Both the position numbers and the translations under genes were made by a program. This document shows positions 46,197 through 55,140 of a stretch of 64,000 nucleotides of DNA, piece by piece (position 1 is the stretch's first letter; each line of letters begins with the position of its first letter). Below the pieces are notes generated by a model. That model worked only from the letters and a program-made list of their open reading frames with translations. It was not told the origin of the DNA and ran no database searches. Source of the DNA: Stappia indica (GTDB lineage: Bacteria; Pseudomonadota; Alphaproteobacteria; Rhizobiales; Stappiaceae); contig NZ_JAIVMG010000001.1 in NCBI RefSeq assembly GCF_020177335.1, positions 310,001 to 374,000 of the forward strand. The letters are read 5' to 3'.

Positions 46197-46808
46197 TTAC
46201 CAGAGGGTCTTCTGCGCCCGCTCCGGCCATGCGCGGTCATACTCCGCACCGCCGACCGTGTCCTTGCTCAGCCGCGCCAGAATGCTGCCCGGGGTCGGAA
46301 GACTATCTGGGGCTACCTGCTCGCCCGGATCCCAGAGCGCGGAGCGGACGATGGCCCGGGCGCATTGGAAGAACACGGTGGTGATGGTGAGGACGATCAC
46401 GCTGCGCGGAGCCTTGCCGTCAACGGCGAAGGAGGCCAGAAGCTCCGGGTCGACCGACAGATGGGCGGTGCCGTTCACCCGCAAGGTGGTGCCGCTGCCG
46501 GGGATCAGGAACAACAGGCCGACGCGCGGGTCGGCGATGATGTTGCGCAAGGTATCGACCCGGTTGTTGCCGCGCCGGTCCGGGATCATCAGCGTCTTTT
46601 CATCGGCGATGCGTACGAACCCCGGCCGGTCGCCGCGCGGCGAGCAGTCGAGCCCCTCCGGTCCGGATGTCGCAATCGTCAGGAACGGCGATGCGGCGAT
46701 GAAGGCCGCGTAGTCCTCCGACACGTAGTCGATTTCCTTCACCGTCGAGGCGGCGTTCGGCAGGCCGTAAAGGGCCTCAAGCTGGGCAATGCTGTCGATG
46801 CGCGACAT
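46197..46808 (-). CDS. Pyridoxamine 5'-phosphate oxidase-like FMN flavoprotein
   Basis: A 203-residue PPOX-fold flavoprotein of the MSMEG_1061-like branch, which binds FMN or F420-like cofactors. The core reads AAFIAASPFLTIATSGPEGLDCSPRGD then VRIADEKTLMIPDRRGNNRVDTLRNI. A C-terminal segment FQCARAIVRSALWDP carries a conserved CARA motif. I start at ATG 46808, with GGAG seven bases upstream; the longer frame is not supported. It is convergent with the TDT gene. Substrate unknown. Confidence 0.88.
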   Translation of the reverse strand: MSRIDSIAQLEALYGLPNAASTVKEIDYVSEDYAAFIAASPFLTIATSGPEGLDCSPRGDRPGFVRIADEKTLMIPDRRGNNRVDTLRNIIADPRVGLLFLIPGSGTTLRVNGTAHLSVDPELLASFAVDGKAPRSVIVLTITTVFFQCARAIVRSALWDPGEQVAPDSLPTPGSILARLSKDTVGGAEYDRAWPERAQKTLW

Positions 46809-46871
46809 GGGGGAGCTCCGGTGGGCGGGTGGCAGCGAAAGTAGCACCTCCGCCGCACCGGTCAACGCTGC

Positions 46872-48950
46872 CTATTCGGCAGCCTCCGCCCTGGGGCTGA
46901 TCACCGGCTCCATGCCTTCCAGCTCCGAAGGCTGGAGGTGGCACAGGATCCGGTGGTCCTGGCCGAAGGTGCGGTTCGGCGGCAGCTCCACATCGCAGGT
47001 GCCGGGGATCATGTAGGGGCAGCGGGTGGAGAACGGGCATCCCTTCGGCGGATTGGAGGGTGACGGGATTTCGCCCTTCAGCACAATATGCCGCTTCTTG
47101 ACCCGCGTGTCGGCAATCGGCACGGCGGCCAGAAGTGCCTCGGTATAGGGATGATAGGGCGGCGAGAACACCTCCTCGGTGGTCCCCTGCTCCATGATCC
47201 GGCCAAGATACATGACGACGATGCGGTCGGCGAGATAGCGCACCACCGAAAGGTCATGGCTGATGAACAGCATAGTGGTGCGGTTTTCGCGCTGGATGTC
47301 CATCAGCAGCTCGGTGACGGCGGCCTGAACGGAGACATCGAGGGCGGAGACCGGCTCGTCGGCGATCACCACGCTGGGGTTGCCGGCAAAGGCGCGGGCG
47401 ATGCCGACGCGCTGCTTCTGGCCGCCGGAGAGCTGGCGCGGCTTGCGCTTGGCGAAATCGCGCGGCAGCTTCACCGTGTCGAGCAGCCGATAGACGATCT
47501 CGTTGACCTCCTCCTCGCTCCGGGCAACGCCAAACTTGCGGATCACCCGGCCGATCTGCGCGCCGATGGTGTGCGAGGGGTTGAGGGTGTCGAACGGGTT
47601 TTGAAACACCATCTGCAAGTTGGCGATGGTGTCCTTCGTCCGCTTCTGCACGGGCAGATCGCCAAGCTCGGTGTCGCCGAGCAGCACCTGACCGTCGGTC
47701 GCGTCTTCCAGCCCCATCAGCACCTTGGCGAAGGTCGACTTGCCGCAGCCGCTTTCGCCGACGATGGCCACCGTCTCCGCTTCGCGGGCGGAAAAGGTCA
47801 GCTTCTCGTTCGCCTTCACCGTGCGAGTCGCCCCGCCCATGGCCAGAAGGCCGCCGGTCTCGATGGCGTAATGCTTGGTCATGTCCTTGACCGACAGGAC
47901 CACCGGGCCGGCCTTGATCGGCGGTTTGGCCTCGCCCTTCGGCAGGTCCCGGTCCCAATCGATCTCGGCAAAGCGCTCGCAGCGCACCCGGTGATCGTCG
48001 TCGCCGGGCACGGGATGCATCGGCAATGCGCGGGCGTCGCACAGCCCGCCCTTGAAGAAGCTGCAGCGCGGACCGAAGTTGCACCCCGGCGGGCGCTCGT
48101 GCGGCAATGGCAACTGACCGGGGATCGCCATCAGCGGATGGGCGTTCTTGTCCGCACCGGGCAGCGGGATCGAGCCGAACAGGCCGCGCGTATACGGGTG
48201 GCGCATCTCGTCGAAGACATCCTCGATATCGCCAACCTCCACCGCCTCGCCGGAATACATCACGGTGAGCCGGTGACAGGTCTCCAGGATCAGCCCGAGA
48301 TTGTGCGAGATGTAGATCATCGAGGTGCCGAATTCGGCGGAAATCTCGTTGATCAGCTCGACGATGCCCGCTTCCACGGTGACATCGAGGGCAGTGGTCG
48401 GCTCATCGAGCAGCAACAGGCGCGGGTTCGACAACAGCGCCATGGCGATCACCACCCGCTGCTGCTGGCCGCCGGAGATCTGGTGCGGATAGGAGCGCAG
48501 GATGCGGCGCGGATCCGGCAGGCGGACCTTGGCGAGCATCTCCTCCGCCCGCGCCAGCGCTTCACTCTGGGACAGGCCGTCATGATAGATCGGCACTTCG
48601 GCGAGCTGGTCGCCGATGGTCATGGCCGGGTTCAGGGAGGCCATCGGCTCCTGATAGACCATGGCGATCTTCGACCCGCGGATTTGCCGCAGCTCCTCCT
48701 CGGACATGGTGCGCATGTCGCGCCCCTCGAACAGGATCTCGCCGCCGACGATGGCACCGTTCCGGCCCATGTACTGCATGATCGCCAGCGCCACGGTCGA
48801 CTTGCCGCAGCCGCTCTCACCGACGATGCCATGGGCCTCGCCGGGCATGAGCTTCAGGTTGAAGTCGACAACGGCGGGAATTTCGCCGGCCCGGGTGTAA
48901 TAGGAGATGCACAGGTTGCGGCACTCCAGCACCGGTGTCTGTTCGGTCAT
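46872..48950 (-). CDS. Oligopeptide-type ABC transporter ATP-binding protein, fused DppD-DppF
   Basis: A 692-residue ATPase with two complete nucleotide-binding domains, equal to fused DppD and DppF. Domain 1 has Walker [10 protein letters not shown], signature ISGGQQQRV and Walker [13 protein letters not shown]. Domain 2 (from about residue 350) repeats Walker [10 protein letters not shown], signature LSGGQKQRV and [12 protein letters not shown]. Each ends with the Cys-rich oligopeptide tail ([11 protein letters not shown] and [10 protein letters not shown]). ATG 48950 has AGGAG seven bases upstream. It is the last gene of the operon. Confidence 0.95.
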   Translation of the reverse strand: MTEQTPVLECRNLCISYYTRAGEIPAVVDFNLKLMPGEAHGIVGESGCGKSTVALAIMQYMGRNGAIVGGEILFEGRDMRTMSEEELRQIRGSKIAMVYQEPMASLNPAMTIGDQLAEVPIYHDGLSQSEALARAEEMLAKVRLPDPRRILRSYPHQISGGQQQRVVIAMALLSNPRLLLLDEPTTALDVTVEAGIVELINEISAEFGTSMIYISHNLGLILETCHRLTVMYSGEAVEVGDIEDVFDEMRHPYTRGLFGSIPLPGADKNAHPLMAIPGQLPLPHERPPGCNFGPRCSFFKGGLCDARALPMHPVPGDDDHRVRCERFAEIDWDRDLPKGEAKPPIKAGPVVLSVKDMTKHYAIETGGLLAMGGATRTVKANEKLTFSAREAETVAIVGESGCGKSTFAKVLMGLEDATDGQVLLGDTELGDLPVQKRTKDTIANLQMVFQNPFDTLNPSHTIGAQIGRVIRKFGVARSEEEVNEIVYRLLDTVKLPRDFAKRKPRQLSGGQKQRVGIARAFAGNPSVVIADEPVSALDVSVQAAVTELLMDIQRENRTTMLFISHDLSVVRYLADRIVVMYLGRIMEQGTTEEVFSPPYHPYTEALLAAVPIADTRVKKRHIVLKGEIPSPSNPPKGCPFSTRCPYMIPGTCDVELPPNRTFGQDHRILCHLQPSELEGMEPVISPRAEAAE

Positions 48951-48961
48951 CATGTGGCTCC

Positions 48962-49981
48962 TCAGTCCCGCAGGCTCATTTCCCGAAGGCCGTCGGCCAT
49001 CAGGTTGAAGCCGAGGATCAGGCTGGAGACGGCCAGCGCCGGCACCAGCAGCATGTAGGAGAATTTCCAGAGCATCGCCGTCTTGGCGCTCTCGCGGATC
49101 ATCAGTCCCCAGTCCGGGTCGGGCGGCTGCAGTCCGAGGCCGAGGAAGGTCAGGGTGGTGATCGCCACGGTGGTGTAGCCAAGGCGCAGGCAGGCATCGA
49201 CGATGATCGGTCCGCGCACATTCGGCAGCAGCTCGACGATCATGATGTAGAGCGGATGCTCGCCGCGCGTTTGCGCCGCGAACACATAGTCGCGGGTCTT
49301 GATGTCAAGGGTCAGCCCGCGAACGATGCGCATGATCGCCGGCGCCGAGGCGAAGGTCACCGCCACCACGATGTTGAAGCCCGAAGGGCCGAGATAGTTG
49401 AGGATGACGATGAACAGCACCATCACCGGGAAGGACAACAGCACATTGGCGACGAAGGAGATGATCTCGTCCCACCAGCCGCTGAGATAGCCGGAAATCA
49501 GGCCGAACAGGGCGCCGACCACATAGGCGACGAAGGTGGCCGAAACGCCCCAGACGATCACCCGCTGGCAGCCCCAGATCATCCGCGACAGCATGTCCCG
49601 GCCCTTGAAATCGGTGCCGAGCCAGAAGAACACGTCGCGCTTTTCGCTGAGCGGGGTGACGAAGGGCGCGATCGGCTTGTTCGGGTCGAGCAGCGGCAGA
49701 TAGGGCGCGGCGACGGCGGCAAGCAGCCAGAAGAAGACGAGGGTCAGGCCGATCACCGCGACCCGGCTTTCGCGAAAGGCGCGCACGCCCAGCACATAGA
49801 GCAGCAGCGTTGCCGGAATGGCCGGCAACAGGATGTAGTCGGCGGCCGGCCCGAGCGCGCTGCCGCCCATGACATAGCTCATCAGCGGCAGCCACATCAG
49901 CAGCCCCAGGGCGATCAGCGCCCGTGGGTGCGACAAGCGCTCCAGCGCCGAAGGTCCCGCCTCGATTTCGGTAACAGCCAT
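48962..49981 (-). CDS. ABC transporter permease, DppC-like
   Basis: A 339-residue inner-membrane permease of the binding-protein-dependent family. An N-terminal anchor is followed by about five more helices. The ATPase-contact loop with the EAA-like motif AAQTRGEHPLYIMIVELLPNVRG is clear, as is GTDFKGRDMLSRMIWG. Start is ATG 49981 with GGGAGAG upstream; a longer open frame is unlikely. It lies between dppB-like and ATPase genes on the same strand. Confidence 0.94.
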   Translation of the reverse strand: MAVTEIEAGPSALERLSHPRALIALGLLMWLPLMSYVMGGSALGPAADYILLPAIPATLLLYVLGVRAFRESRVAVIGLTLVFFWLLAAVAAPYLPLLDPNKPIAPFVTPLSEKRDVFFWLGTDFKGRDMLSRMIWGCQRVIVWGVSATFVAYVVGALFGLISGYLSGWWDEIISFVANVLLSFPVMVLFIVILNYLGPSGFNIVVAVTFASAPAIMRIVRGLTLDIKTRDYVFAAQTRGEHPLYIMIVELLPNVRGPIIVDACLRLGYTTVAITTLTFLGLGLQPPDPDWGLMIRESAKTAMLWKFSYMLLVPALAVSSLILGFNLMADGLREMSLRD

Positions 49982-50000
49982 TGAGGGTCTCTCCCGTCCT

Positions 50001-50951
50001 TCAGGCGAAGCGGATGCGCGGATTGAGGAAGGTGTAGCCGATGTCGGAAATGATCTGCGACAGCACGGCCACGGCCACGGCGACCAGGGTGCAGGCCTGC
50101 ACCACCTCCACATCCGGGAACAGGGCGGCCTCCAGCAACAACTTGCCGAAGCCGTCGTATTCAAAGAACACCTCGACCACGACCACGCCGGAGAGCAGCC
50201 AGTTGAGCTGCAGCACGATCAGCGTGAAGGGCGCGATCAGCGCGTTGCGCAGGGCGTGTTTCATCACCACGCGCCGATAGGGCAGTCCCTTGAGCACGGC
50301 GGTGCGGATGTATTGCGAGGTCATCACCTCGGCCATGGAGGCGCGGGTCATGCGGGCGACATAGCCAAAGTCGTAGATCACCAGCGTCAGCACCGGCAGC
50401 AGCAGTTCGCGGAAACTGAAGCCGTTGATCATCGCCGCCTTCGCCGGCAGCCAGCCAAGGCCGAGCGACAGCACCACCGTCAGCAGGATCGCCGTGGCGA
50501 TTTCCGGGATACTGGTGGTGAAGACCGACAGGAAGGAGATCGTCCGGTCCTGCACGGACCCCTCCTTCATTCCGGCGAGAATGCCCAGCACCAGCGACAG
50601 CGGGATCATCAGCGCGAAGACGAAGAAGGCGAGGATGCCGGTGTTCGCCAGCCGGTCGAGCAGCAAGGGGCCGACGGGGCGGTTCTTCTCATAGGAAAAG
50701 CCCATGTCGCCTTGCAGGATGTCCCCCACCCAGTTCAGGTAGCGGGTGTGGAAGGGCACATCCAGCCCCTTCTCCGCCAGCCAGGCGTTGTAGCTCTCCT
50801 CCGTCAGCGCGGAGACGGCAAAGCCGCCGAGTTCCTGAACCGCGAGACGCTTCTTGAACTCCGGCGTGTCGAAGATCGCGAACAAGAGCAGCGACGCGAC
50901 GGCCATGATCAACAGCATCTGGAGAAGCCGTCGCAGGATCAGTTTCAGCAT
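50001..50951 (-). CDS. ABC transporter permease, DppB-like
   Basis: A 316-residue permease partner of the DppC-like protein. About six helices are seen, with the family segment LILRRLLQMLLIMAVASLLLFAIFD at the N-terminus and the EAA-like loop RTAVLKGLPYRRVVMKHALRNALI. It lies downstream of the binding-protein gene after a 109-base gap and 19 bases upstream of dppC-like, completing the channel. Confidence 0.94.
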   Translation of the reverse strand: MLKLILRRLLQMLLIMAVASLLLFAIFDTPEFKKRLAVQELGGFAVSALTEESYNAWLAEKGLDVPFHTRYLNWVGDILQGDMGFSYEKNRPVGPLLLDRLANTGILAFFVFALMIPLSLVLGILAGMKEGSVQDRTISFLSVFTTSIPEIATAILLTVVLSLGLGWLPAKAAMINGFSFRELLLPVLTLVIYDFGYVARMTRASMAEVMTSQYIRTAVLKGLPYRRVVMKHALRNALIAPFTLIVLQLNWLLSGVVVVEVFFEYDGFGKLLLEAALFPDVEVVQACTLVAVAVAVLSQIISDIGYTFLNPRIRFA

Positions 50952-51060
50952 ATTGGGTCACCATGTCTGGATCCCGGCGCCGGGCCGCCCTGGAGAGGCG
51001 GTGCGGCGAAGGGCTGCCGGGCGGGAGATCGTCCCCCGCCCGGCCGGATCGTCATGGGCG

Positions 51061-52740
51061 TCAGGCCGCCTTCCAGACCTTGTTGAACTGGTGATACTGG
51101 GTCGGGTGCGCCGGGTAGCCATGCACCGCCTTGCTGGCGATGGTGTAGACCGGGCGGCAGATCGGCTGCACCATCACCGCATCGTCCTGAAGCACCTTCT
51201 CGATGTTCTCCATCAACGCGCGGCGCTTTTCCACGTCGAGCGTTGCTTCGGCCTCATCCAGGGCCTTGTCCCATTCCGGGTTGGAGTACTTCGTCTCGTT
51301 CCAGGGAACACCGGTCCGGTAGCCGAGCGACAGCACCATGGTGCCGAGCGGGCGGTGGGTCCAGGCGGTGGCGCCGAACGGCGTCTTGTCCCAGATCTCC
51401 CAGTATTTCGAGGGCGGCATCACATTGACGTTGAGGGTGATGCCTGCGTCCTTCAACTGGTCGCGCATGGCCTCGGCCACGGTCTGGTGCCACGGGCCAT
51501 CGGTGTTGCCGACGTCAATGGTCAGCTCCAGCCCGTCCGGATAGCCCGCTTCGGCGAGTAGCGCCTTGGCACCGTCGACGTCCCGCACCAGCGGCGGCAG
51601 CTTGAAGTATTCCGGATGGATCGGCGCCACATGCTGGTTCTCACCGATATCGCCGCCTTCCGGATAGACCAGCTCCTTGATCAGCGCATTGTCGACCGCC
51701 TTGACGATCGCCTGGCGCACCCGCTTGTCGTCGAACGGCTTTTCCGTCACCTGGAAGCGGCAGCACAGGGTCTGTGCGGTGCGCGCCGCGATGATGTTGC
51801 CATCCAGCGCCTTGGCCAGTTCCATCTGCTCGACGCCGAATTCGTAGATCGCATCCACGTCGCCGCCGGCGAAGGTGGTGAGCTGGTTGTCCTCATCGAA
51901 ATTGTAGTAGTGGATCTCGTCGAGATAGACCTTGCCGCCCCAGTACTCGATGCCCTCCACTCGCTTCAGGATGCAGCGGTCGCCGACGGTGTTTTCAACC
52001 AGCGTGAACGGGCCGGTGCCGATGGCATTGTCGGAGAACGGCGGCTTGAAGCTGCGGTGCACGAGGGCCGTCGGATAGTTGTACATGTCCTCGGGGAAGG
52101 ACAGCACCGCCTTCGACAGATGGAAGCGGATGGTGTGGTCGTCGATTACCTCGATGGCACCGTCGCGCATCACCTTCTTGCCGTCCTTTTCCTCCATCAG
52201 CGCGGCAATGGACGACAGGCCGACATTCGACGAGCCGAGATCCGGGTTCATCCAGCGCTCGAAGTTGAACTTCACGTCCTCGGTGGTGAAGTCGTCGCCA
52301 TTGTTCCACTTCACGCCCTTGCGCAGGTAGAACGTCCAGGTCTTGAGATCGTCCGAGGCCTCCCAGCGCTCGGCCAGCATCGGCCGGGTGACGTTGTCCG
52401 GGCCGGTCATCGTCAGGTGTTCCAGGATGTGCCGGGTCTGGTTGGACATCTCCACCCAGGAATAGGTCGCCGGATCCTCCATCTTCTGCACCTGCATGGC
52501 GACCTTCAGCACGCCGCCGGACTGGGCGTTCGGGTCATCGGGCGGGAACGGCATGTTGGCCTGGTCATCGGCGAAGGCGGGGCTCGGCAGGCCGGCCATC
52601 GAATAGGCGGCGCCGGCGCCAACGCCAAGAAGCGCGGCGAAGCGAACGAACTCGCGGCGGCTCAGCGCACCATCCTTCATCTGCTTCCGCAATTGCGGAA
52701 CCTTGGAATGCAGTCCCGTCGAAGAATTGTTGGTCGACAT
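51061..52740 (-). CDS. ABC transporter substrate-binding protein, family 5, Tat-exported
   Basis: A 559-residue periplasmic binding protein of the peptide/nickel family. The N-terminus has a twin-arginine signal, SRREFVR at residues 27-33, followed by a hydrophobic stretch ending near PSPAFA. The mature core has LAERWEASDDLKTWTFYLRKGVKWNNGDDFT and later AGYPDGLELTIDVGN. Peptides or related amines are likely ligands. It is first in the operon, with a strong AGGAGGT 11 bases before the ATG. Tat export is unusual but not rare for this family in Rhizobiales. Confidence 0.94.
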   Translation of the reverse strand: MSTNNSSTGLHSKVPQLRKQMKDGALSRREFVRFAALLGVGAGAAYSMAGLPSPAFADDQANMPFPPDDPNAQSGGVLKVAMQVQKMEDPATYSWVEMSNQTRHILEHLTMTGPDNVTRPMLAERWEASDDLKTWTFYLRKGVKWNNGDDFTTEDVKFNFERWMNPDLGSSNVGLSSIAALMEEKDGKKVMRDGAIEVIDDHTIRFHLSKAVLSFPEDMYNYPTALVHRSFKPPFSDNAIGTGPFTLVENTVGDRCILKRVEGIEYWGGKVYLDEIHYYNFDEDNQLTTFAGGDVDAIYEFGVEQMELAKALDGNIIAARTAQTLCCRFQVTEKPFDDKRVRQAIVKAVDNALIKELVYPEGGDIGENQHVAPIHPEYFKLPPLVRDVDGAKALLAEAGYPDGLELTIDVGNTDGPWHQTVAEAMRDQLKDAGITLNVNVMPPSKYWEIWDKTPFGATAWTHRPLGTMVLSLGYRTGVPWNETKYSNPEWDKALDEAEATLDVEKRRALMENIEKVLQDDAVMVQPICRPVYTIASKAVHGYPAHPTQYHQFNKVWKAA

Positions 52741-52942
52741 GTGCCCTGTCTACCTCCTCATTTTCAGTTTGTCCGGTGTCGAACTGTCGGGGTGCGAAGA
52801 CCGCGCGGCGGCGGTGTCGCGTGTTCGGCAGGCGGCGAAAGGCCGAGGTCTCTCGGTGAGTTTCACCCTCCCCGATCGGGGAGCATGGCTGATGCTTGTT
52901 GATCTCATTCAGTTACATCGCCGAGCCTGTCACTTGGCTATG

Positions 52943-52970
52943 ATCTTAATTTAGCACACGATCAGGTCAA
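52943..52970 (-). promoter_or_regulatory. Candidate promoter of the peptide ABC operon
   Basis: On the minus strand a TTGACC -35 (52965-52970) and a TAAGAT -10 (52943-52948) are separated by 16 bases, about 200 bases upstream of the binding-protein start. It lies in AT-rich sequence and abuts the dyad at 52974-53007. Confidence 0.45.
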
Positions 52971-52973
52971 TTT

Positions 52974-53022
52974 CGCAAAGCCTCAAATTTGATTTTTTTG
53001 CTTTGCGGCAGAAATTTTGCCG
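52974..53022. promoter_or_regulatory. Nested inverted repeats next to the candidate promoter
   Basis: An 8-bp inverted repeat CGCAAAGC / GCTTTGCG (52974-52981 and 53000-53007) has 18 bases between its arms, which contain the palindrome CAAATTTG (52984-52991). A further dyad CGGCA-N7-TGCCG follows at 53006-53022. The set lies immediately upstream of the candidate -35 and looks like a regulator-binding region. Confidence 0.4.
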
Positions 53023-53663
53023 TTCGCAGCTGGCTATTGCCGTCCGTCTTGCCGCCTCTGAATTTGCGGGAAAATTAATTAATCTCACGCATTTTTGGGG
53101 CGAACAGGAAATATACCTGACATTTCATCACCCGTCTGCGCACGGAATTCATGAGAATTTGCGCTTGTTATTTCGTCTTCTTTCGACGCGGAAAATGGCA
53201 GACGGACTTCCCTCGTCGGAGTGGTGCGCCCCACCCTGCGGCCACACGCCGCGCGGGTAGGTAAACCGCGCATTCCGGGGGGGGTGCGACCAGCTCGCCG
53301 GTGTCGCCGTCGAACCTTGACGAAACCTTGCCGCCCGGCGGCAGCGCCCTCGCGCAGCTCGCGTTTTTTTGCACCTGCAAAAGGACGGGAAAAGCGGTTT
53401 CCGGACGGCGTTTCGCGCCCTGCCCAGACAAAAAGGACTGGCGTCTCGCGATTCGAGCGGCGGCTGGATCGCGGGTGCTCCGCGCGAACCAGGGCCTGGC
53501 CGCCGCCCTCTCATTCAGTCAAATTGAATATGAAATAAGCGATTGAATTCAGATTGTTATATGATTTTTATAAACTTAATTGTCATCTCGCATCGATCGA
53601 GAAAGCTTCATTTCTCGTGTCGTTCATGAGGTGATTTCGATAAGTTTATGTCTTTGTTGAGTT

Positions 53664-54584
53664 TTAAGAGTCCTCTTCATCATCCCCAACCTGTCCATGC
53701 ATCATCTCGCCGAAGCAAGCGATGACATGGCTGGCGAAGGCGTCGGTGGCCTTTCCGGTCTTGCCCGCCTCCTTGAGGATCAGATGATAGGTACCGATCT
53801 CCGGCAGCCCGTGCCGGCGGCCGAACCGCTGCAAGGGCGGCTGAACCACGCTTGCCGGGAATGGAGCAATGGCGAGGTCCGCCAGCAGGGCGGCTTCCTG
53901 CCCGGCGCTGTGGAAGCTCTGGTAGGCAATGCGATAGGGGTGCGCGGCCTTGTCGAGCGCCGCACGCGCCGCCTTGCGCCAGGGGCAGCCGGAGACCGAA
54001 AGCGCCAGCGGAACCGGGTCGCGGCTATAGGCGACACCGCCCTCAAGACCGGCCCAGACCAGCGGCTCGGTGTAGACGATCTCTCCGCCGCGCGCGAGTT
54101 CACTGTCTGGGCGCGCGGTGTAGAGGATCAGGTCGAGTTGCCGATCCTTCAACTTCTGCAACAGCGGCGGGCTGCCGTCCAGATGCACATCCACATTGAC
54201 CGCCGGGTGAGAGCGGGCAAAGCGGGTGAGGATGTTCGGCAGGAAACGGGTGCCGAAATCGGAAGGGGCGCCAAAGCGCACCTCACCTTCCACCGCCGGC
54301 GCCCGGAACAGGGACACCGCCTCGTCATTCAGCATCAGGATGCGCCGGGCGTAGCCGAGCAGCGCCTCCCCTTCCGCCGTCAGCCGGACCGAGCGGCCTT
54401 CCCGGGAAAAGACCGAGACGCCCAGCAGCCCCTCCAGCTTCTTGATCTGCATGGAAACGGCCGACGGGGTTCGCCCGACCGCCTCGGCAGCCTTGGAAAA
54501 GCCCCCGGTCTCGGCAATGGTCAGAAAGGTGCGGTAAAGGTCCATTTCGACCAGCGGCGCGCCCTTGCCCGGCAGGTTGTCCAT
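53664..54584 (-). CDS. LysR-family transcriptional regulator
   Basis: A 306-residue LysR regulator. The winged helix is at about residues 14-72 (LYRTFLTIAETGGFSKAAEAVGRTPSAVSMQIKKLE), followed by the effector domain (VRFGAPSDFGTRFLPNIL onward). The C-terminus ends in an acidic DDEEDS tail. Start is ATG 54584 with GAGG five bases upstream. It is divergent from a small DUF1127-like gene, 147 bases apart, with a T-N11-A dyad close to its own start, so autoregulation is likely. Confidence 0.93.
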   Translation of the reverse strand: MDNLPGKGAPLVEMDLYRTFLTIAETGGFSKAAEAVGRTPSAVSMQIKKLEGLLGVSVFSREGRSVRLTAEGEALLGYARRILMLNDEAVSLFRAPAVEGEVRFGAPSDFGTRFLPNILTRFARSHPAVNVDVHLDGSPPLLQKLKDRQLDLILYTARPDSELARGGEIVYTEPLVWAGLEGGVAYSRDPVPLALSVSGCPWRKAARAALDKAAHPYRIAYQSFHSAGQEAALLADLAIAPFPASVVQPPLQRFGRRHGLPEIGTYHLILKEAGKTGKATDAFASHVIACFGEMMHGQVGDDEEDS

Positions 54585-54599
54585 CTTAACCTCGATCGT

Positions 54600-54612
54600 T
54601 CAAATTATTTGA
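54600..54612. promoter_or_regulatory. LysR-type T-N11-A operator candidate
   Basis: TCAAAT-T-ATTTGA is a perfect 6-bp dyad around one base and fits the LysR-box form T-N11-A. It lies 15 bases upstream of the LysR start. A second, looser dyad TTTGA-N8-TCAAA is at 54635-54652 and covers a TTGACA box (54640-54645). Confidence 0.45.
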
Positions 54613-54731
54613 TTTCATAATTAAGTTCTTTTCGTTTGATTGACAGGTCAAATGCGCACATATCCCGCGTAATGGCGCTGACGCTTGGCGCAGCGCGTGT
54701 CCCCATGTCGATCTCGCAAGAGGAGAACATC

Positions 54732-54935
54732 ATGTCCTATCTGACCCGGGTTCTCGGCCAGACCCTCGGTGTCGCATCCCGCGTTCACACCCTGCAGGTC
54801 GCGGATCGCGACGCGCGCAGCCTGTCCGATATTGGCGTTGCCGATAGCGAAGCCGCGCGTGCCCGGTTCAAGTCCCTGCGCTTCGGCGAGCCGGTGTCTT
54901 CCTTTGCCGCCCGTCTCGGTATCAACGGGCGCTGA
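54732..54935 (+). CDS. Small DUF1127-like protein
   Basis: A 67-residue basic protein. Its core RDARSLSDIGVADSEAARARFKSLRFG resembles the DUF1127 (YjiS-like) signature, in which an Arg-rich helix is followed by L-x-DIG. DUF1127 proteins in alphaproteobacteria are small, stress-linked and implicated in RNA turnover and phosphate/carbon responses. The start at ATG 54732 has AGGAG six bases upstream. It has its own terminator and is divergent from the LysR gene. Confidence 0.72.
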   Translation: MSYLTRVLGQTLGVASRVHTLQVADRDARSLSDIGVADSEAARARFKSLRFGEPVSSFAARLGINGR

Positions 54936-54973
54936 GGCCCACCGGGACAGCCACGCGCTGAGAAATTCAGATC

Positions 54974-55010
54974 ACAAGCCCTCGCCGATTTCCTCGGCGG
55001 GGGCTTTGTC
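54974..55010 (+). terminator. Terminator after the DUF1127-like gene
   Basis: A 13-bp stem (54976-54988 with 54994-55006, one T-G wobble) is followed by TTTGTCGTTT on the plus strand, 40 bases past the stop. It would shield mazG from read-through. Confidence 0.75.
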
Positions 55011-55140
55011 GTTTGGCGGTCCGATGGACAGGACAGGGCGCCCGGCACGGAAAACCGGTTCCCCTTTGGCTGTGCCTGATCTAAGTCACGGGGCAGACCA
55101 ACCGCGCGAGACAGACCAACGTCATTTCGGGGAGACTGCC

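Larger units (their letters stand above)
52741..53663. promoter_or_regulatory. Large intergenic region upstream of the peptide ABC operon
   Basis: About 920 bases without a convincing gene. Sub-parts: an AT-rich block (52930-53200), a GC-rich block (53215-53520) and another AT-rich block (53520-53660). Several inverted repeats are present: an operator-like site by the candidate promoter, TTTTGCA-CC-TGCAAAA at 53367-53382, and CGAGAAA-N6-TTTCTCG at 53598-53617. Short open frames on both strands lack ribosome sites and known families. It could hide a small RNA. Confidence 0.5.
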
